DNA of 60,542 nucleotides, taken from assembly GCA_018669005.1 (NCBI GenBank), contig JABJAL010000094.1, positions 1 to 60,542 of the forward strand, written 5' to 3'. The DNA is from Nitrospinaceae bacterium. GTDB taxonomy: Bacteria > UBA8248. Below, piece after piece: positions 59,487 to 60,542 of this stretch (its first letter is position 1; the number at the start of each line of letters is the position of its first letter). Below the pieces are notes generated by a model. That model was given only the letters and a program-made list of their open reading frames with translations. It was not told the DNA's origin and searched no databases. The translations under genes were made by a program, and so were the position numbers.

Positions 59487-60416
59487 ATGAAAGCAATTTT
59501 GATGAATGGCTACGGAGGCCCGGAAGTTCTCCAATATGGAGATACACCAGACCCGGCTGCAGGTTCCGGCGAGATAGTCGTGGATATTCATGCGGCGAGC
59601 CTGAATCCGTCTGACTGGAAGTCGCGAGAAGGTCGTCATGGCAGCGACCCCAAAATGCTTTTCCCTCATATCCTGGGACGCGATTTTTCGGGCGTGGTAC
59701 GAGAAGCTGGCCCAGGCGTCGGGTATTTTTCCAAAGGTGACGCTGTGTTCGGCGTTCTGGATAGCGGGCAAGAAGGCGCCTATGCGGAGGCTCTCGCCAT
59801 AAAAGCCGAGATCGTCGCAATTAAACCCCCCGTCCTTTCGCACATCGAAGCTGCCGCATTCTCGTTGATAGGCCTGACTGCACTTATCGCTCTGGAGGAT
59901 ACCGCTCAACTTAAATCTGGCGAGACAATACTAATCCATGGGGGTGCCGGGGGTGTTGGTGGGTTCGCGGTGCAATATGCAAGACACATTGGAGCCAAAG
60001 TCTTTACCACAGCCAGCGCCCGGAATCACGATTACGTCCGCCTCCTCGGAGCAGACGAAGCCATAGATTACTCGACACAAGATTTTACAGAAGTTGTACC
60101 CAAATGTGATGTCGTATTCGATACGATTGGGGGAGAAGTTCACGCGCGTAGTTTCTCGGTCCTAAAATCCGGAGGTCGTCTAATCCATGTTGCTAACGGA
60201 CCAGAGGGCTTCGAACCACCCCAGAATGATGTTACCGCTATACGACCAAAAGTGCCCCGGGACAGAAAGCATCTTGAACGTATTGTTGAGCTTGTAGAGA
60301 GCGGCGCGTTAAAGTCACTAGAGATCACTGAAATACCGCTGGCTGAAGCGGCCTCGGCGCTGGAAATTAGCAAAAAAGGTCATGTCCGCGGAAAAATTGT
60401 CCTGGTAGCTAGATAA
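59487..60416 (+). CDS. MDR family NADPH:quinone reductase-like oxidoreductase
   Basis: 309 residues. The GroES-like N-terminal domain has LNPSDWKSREGRHG, the nucleotide-binding motif is IHGGAGGVGGFAVQYARHIG, and LLGADEAIDY follows. No zinc cysteines are present, as in the quinone-reductase group. AAAAAGGAGAAAT precedes the ATG. It is similar in plan, but not closely identical, to the MDR at 7394. It is the last complete gene in the window; an IS element begins three bases after its stop, so its transcript may run into the element. Confidence 0.92.
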   Translation: MKAILMNGYGGPEVLQYGDTPDPAAGSGEIVVDIHAASLNPSDWKSREGRHGSDPKMLFPHILGRDFSGVVREAGPGVGYFSKGDAVFGVLDSGQEGAYAEALAIKAEIVAIKPPVLSHIEAAAFSLIGLTALIALEDTAQLKSGETILIHGGAGGVGGFAVQYARHIGAKVFTTASARNHDYVRLLGADEAIDYSTQDFTEVVPKCDVVFDTIGGEVHARSFSVLKSGGRLIHVANGPEGFEPPQNDVTAIRPKVPRDRKHLERIVELVESGALKSLEITEIPLAEAASALEISKKGHVRGKIVLVAR

Positions 60417-60418
60417 AC

Positions 60419-60542
60419 TGGACTGACCTTGCCCCTTCAAACCGGTCCAAGCTGAAAGAGAGGATATTCGATACTCTTTTGGTAAGACCGCCCAACCCGG
60501 GAGGGGATTTAGATGAGCAAGAAGCGCCATACACCCGAGCAA
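60419..60542 (+). mobile_element. Left end of an IS3-family insertion sequence, cut by the window edge
   Basis: TGGACTGACCTTGCCCC at 60419, right after the MDR stop, looks like a terminal inverted repeat starting TG. After about 90 bases a ribosome-binding site GGGAGGGG precedes an ATG at 60513 and the peptide MSKKRHTPEQ, typical of IS3-family OrfA. The right end and the transposase are outside the window, so the subgroup and the target duplication cannot be checked. Confidence 0.7.
60513..60542 (+). CDS. IS3-family transposase OrfA, N-terminus only
   Basis: Ten residues are visible (MSKKRHTPEQ), the usual start of the helix-turn-helix OrfA protein of many IS3-family elements, followed elsewhere by IIxKLREAE. 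The ATG has GGGAGGGG seven to eight bases upstream. The rest lies beyond the window edge. Confidence 0.65.
   Translation, partial: MSKKRHTPEQ

Overview
The window looks like a chromosomal stretch of an uncultured Gram-negative-type bacterium. Tat-signal molybdoenzymes, a secreted diheme cytochrome c and Nap/Psr-type membrane modules point to a respiratory organism with a periplasm. Base composition is moderate, a little above half G+C. Most genes are single catabolic enzymes from large superfamilies, often in several paralogous copies. That style is familiar from environmental lineages such as Tectomicrobia- or Rokubacteria-like groups, but I cannot place the organism from this window. There are no rRNA or tRNA genes and no CRISPR array.

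Region 1 (1-33 kb) is a catabolic region. It holds two amidases, three fumarylacetoacetase-fold (FAH) proteins, two carboxymuconolactone-decarboxylase-like (CMD) proteins, a cupin, an SDR, a quinone-reductase-type MDR and an MFS transporter. It also holds a CaiB/enoyl-CoA hydratase pair and a four-gene plus-strand unit (FAD flavoprotein, SMP-30 lactonase, luciferase-like oxidoreductase, PEP-mutase/isocitrate-lyase-fold protein). Two CocE-type hydrolases, a DapA-family aldolase, an EamA exporter, metal-dependent hydrolases and two Gfo/Idh/MocA dehydrogenases complete it. Together they suggest breakdown of diverse amides, esters, lactones and ring-cleavage-type acids; the actual substrates cannot be read from sequence. 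One gene (10632-12524) looks like an in-frame fusion of an EthD-like protein with a thiamine-diphosphate enzyme that has lost its N-terminal active-site segment.

Region 2 (33-54 kb) is a redox region with three molybdopterin enzymes. The first operon (40897 down to 33320) encodes an Rrf2 Fe-S regulator, a Tat-exported molybdoenzyme with a three-cysteine Fe-S motif, a four-cluster ferredoxin, an NrfD membrane subunit, a small membrane protein, a TorD chaperone and an MvhD-like multi-cluster protein. The second (48969 down to 41129) encodes a diheme cytochrome c, a NapA-like enzyme, and NapG-NapH-NapH-NapG-NapF-like electron-transfer proteins, with no NapB, NapC or NapD. The third enzyme (50891-52843) is cytoplasmic and lies convergent with a CCG-domain Fe-S protein. 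Similar short motifs (GGTA followed by GGGYATTT) lie upstream of all three and may be a shared operator. An enolase-superfamily gene between them is inactivated by a stop codon and a frameshift.

Region 3 (54-60.5 kb) contains the most striking gene. At 55112-56782 an ORF is interrupted by one in-frame TGA that reads as U-G-S-C, and a 7-bp stem with a GGUC-containing loop follows 13 bases downstream. This is best read as a selenocysteine codon with a bacterial SECIS element in a UGSC-family selenoprotein. It is followed by paralogues of the amidohydrolase and EamA exporter from region 1, a decayed transporter fragment with an 8-bp tandem repeat, another MDR gene, and the left end of an IS3-type insertion sequence cut by the window edge.
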